Below, piece by piece: positions 62,875 to 64,000 of a stretch of DNA of 64,000 nucleotides (positions within the stretch are counted from its first letter, which is position 1; each line of letters starts with the position of its first letter). The notes beneath the pieces were generated by a model. That model had not been told where the DNA came from. It searched no databases and was given only the letters and a program-made list of their open reading frames with translations. Both the position numbers and the translations under genes were made by a program. Source of the DNA: Alphaproteobacteria bacterium. GTDB taxonomy: Bacteria; Pseudomonadota; Alphaproteobacteria; Rhizobiales; Rhizobiaceae. Location: NCBI GenBank assembly GCA_016861165.1, contig BOKV01000001.1:1-64000 (forward strand), in the 5' to 3' direction.

Positions 62875-64000
62875 ATGGCCACCCTGTGGGCGCGCACCGC
62901 CCTGACCGGCGACGGCTGGCACTCGAACGTCCGTGTCGACGTCGCCGCCGACGGCCGCGTCGCGGCCGTCGAGCACGAGGCGCCGCCGGCGGGCTATCGC
63001 TGCGGCATCCTGCTGCCGGCGCCCGCCAATCTGCACAGCCACGCCTTCCAGCGCGCCATGGCCGGCATGACCGAGCGCCGCGGCCCGTCCGGCGGCGACA
63101 GCTTCTGGACGTGGCGGCGGACCATGTTCGCCTTCCTCGATCACCTGACGCCGGACGACGCCGAGGCGATCACCGCCTTCGCGCAGATGGAGATGCTGGA
63201 GGCCGGCTTCGCCGCCGTCGCCGAGTTCCACTACCTGCATCATCAGCCGGGCGGCGCCCCCTATGGCGATCTCGCCGAGATGGCGAACCGGATCGTCGCC
63301 GCCGCCGGCCAGACCGGCATCGGCCTGACACTCCTGCCCGTCCTTTACCAGCAGGGCGGCTGCGACGGCCGGCCGTTGGCGCCCGGTCAGGTCCGCTTCG
63401 GCAACGACCCCGAGCGTTTCGCCCGACTGCACGAACGTTGCGCTGGCGCGCTCGCCGCCCTGCCCGGCGACGCTCGCCTCGGGGTCGCGCCGCACTCGCT
63501 GCGCGCCGTCTGTCCGGCCGGATTGAGCACGGCGGTGGCGATGTGCCCCGACGGGCCGGTCCACATCCACGCCGCCGAGCAGGTGGCGGAGGTCGAGGAG
63601 GTCGAGGCCGCGCTCGGCGCCCGACCGGTGGCATGGCTCCTCGCCAACCAGCCGATCGACGAGCGCTGGTGCCTGATCCATGCCACCCAGATGGAACCGG
63701 CCGAGACGCTGGCGCTCGCCGCGTCGCGGGCCGTGGCCGGCCTGTGCCCCGTCACCGAGGCGAGCCTCGGCGACGGCATCTTCGACGGCGCTCGCTACCG
63801 CGCCGCCGGCGGCCGTTTCGGCTTCGGGACCGATTCCAACATCGCCATCTCGCTTGCCGGCGAATTGCGGGCGCTCGAATATTCGCAGCGCCTGGCAACG
63901 CGTTCGCGCGCGGTCATGGCGGACGCGGCACGCTCGACCGGGCGGCTCATGTTCGACCAGGCGGCGCGCTGCGGCGCCCAGGCCTGCGGGCGCGATGCCG
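62875..64000 (+). CDS. hutF: Formimidoylglutamate deiminase HutF (partial, runs off right edge)
   Basis: At least 375 residues of an amidohydrolase are visible, truncated at 64000. The metal site NLHSHAFQRAMAG, the GHxxxE-like HIHAAEQVAEVEEVEAALG and the later VTEASLGDGIFDGARY and GFGTDSNIAISLAGELR fit HutF, which hydrolyses N-formimino-glutamate to N-formylglutamate and ammonia. ATG 62875 follows GCAGGA. It is divergent from hutI. Full-length HutF is about 450-460 residues, so roughly 80 lie beyond the window. Confidence 0.88.
   Translation, partial: MATLWARTALTGDGWHSNVRVDVAADGRVAAVEHEAPPAGYRCGILLPAPANLHSHAFQRAMAGMTERRGPSGGDSFWTWRRTMFAFLDHLTPDDAEAITAFAQMEMLEAGFAAVAEFHYLHHQPGGAPYGDLAEMANRIVAAAGQTGIGLTLLPVLYQQGGCDGRPLAPGQVRFGNDPERFARLHERCAGALAALPGDARLGVAPHSLRAVCPAGLSTAVAMCPDGPVHIHAAEQVAEVEEVEAALGARPVAWLLANQPIDERWCLIHATQMEPAETLALAASRAVAGLCPVTEASLGDGIFDGARYRAAGGRFGFGTDSNIAISLAGELRALEYSQRLATRSRAVMADAARSTGRLMFDQAARCGAQACGRDA

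Overview
The window is GC-rich chromosomal DNA with tightly packed, often 4-bp-overlapping genes. It comes from an alphaproteobacterium, most likely of the order Hyphomicrobiales (Rhizobiales). The evidence is gene content and order: a CckA-type hybrid kinase diverging from a FliO-like gene, a kinase / DUF1289 / TIGR02281 protease trio, a fused TAXI-TRAP transporter, a MoaA-FdhD-MobA-MobB-MoeA run, and an overlapping hutI-hutH-hutG-hutU block with hutF diverging. No rRNA, tRNA, CRISPR array or intact prophage was seen.

Layout. 1-400: an IS481-like end next to a broken sulfotransferase gene. 565-4088: a GntR regulator diverging from a probable aromatic-acid operon (29-codon leader, PaaK-like CoA ligase, VOC protein, glutathione transferase). 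4180-8118: cckA and the FliO-like gene, divergent. 8140-9580: an alpha/beta hydrolase and a MarR regulator sharing a tandem operator. 9694-16319: molybdenum-cofactor genes with two transporter genes among them. 16442-19083: an acyltransferase and an unusual secreted repeat protein. 19096-28699: purine salvage, a penicillin acylase homologue and small redox or repair genes. 28776-32956: kinase / DUF1289 / protease, a VapBC-type toxin-antitoxin pair bracketed by a duplicated gene end, and a TauE/SafE permease. 33037-41582: dusA, then a catabolic locus of a universal stress protein, a TAXI-TRAP transporter, an aminotransferase, an RpiR regulator and a divergent BKACE enzyme. 41677-48908: an acyl-CoA ligase, a metallo-beta-lactamase-fold protein and an RND efflux pair. 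49103-57529: a peptide-type ABC transporter, glycerate kinase and an alcohol dehydrogenase. 57542-64000: histidine utilisation, with hutF cut by the window edge.

How they fit together. Most of the window serves scavenging and catabolism, with uptake systems beside their degradative enzymes and local regulators. The histidine genes encode the five-step route through N-formylglutamate (HutF and HutG), which releases formate. Formate oxidation would need a molybdenum formate dehydrogenase, which fits the fdhD and cofactor genes, but no dehydrogenase structural gene is in the window.

The least explained items are: the secreted protein with six Cys pairs each exactly 25 residues apart (17926-19083); the toxin-antitoxin cassette between two copies of a protease gene's 3' end (31306-32108); and the BKACE / aminotransferase / TAXI-TRAP locus (34161-41582), whose substrate cannot be read from the sequence. 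Functions are assigned from recognised motifs and gene order. No database search was run.
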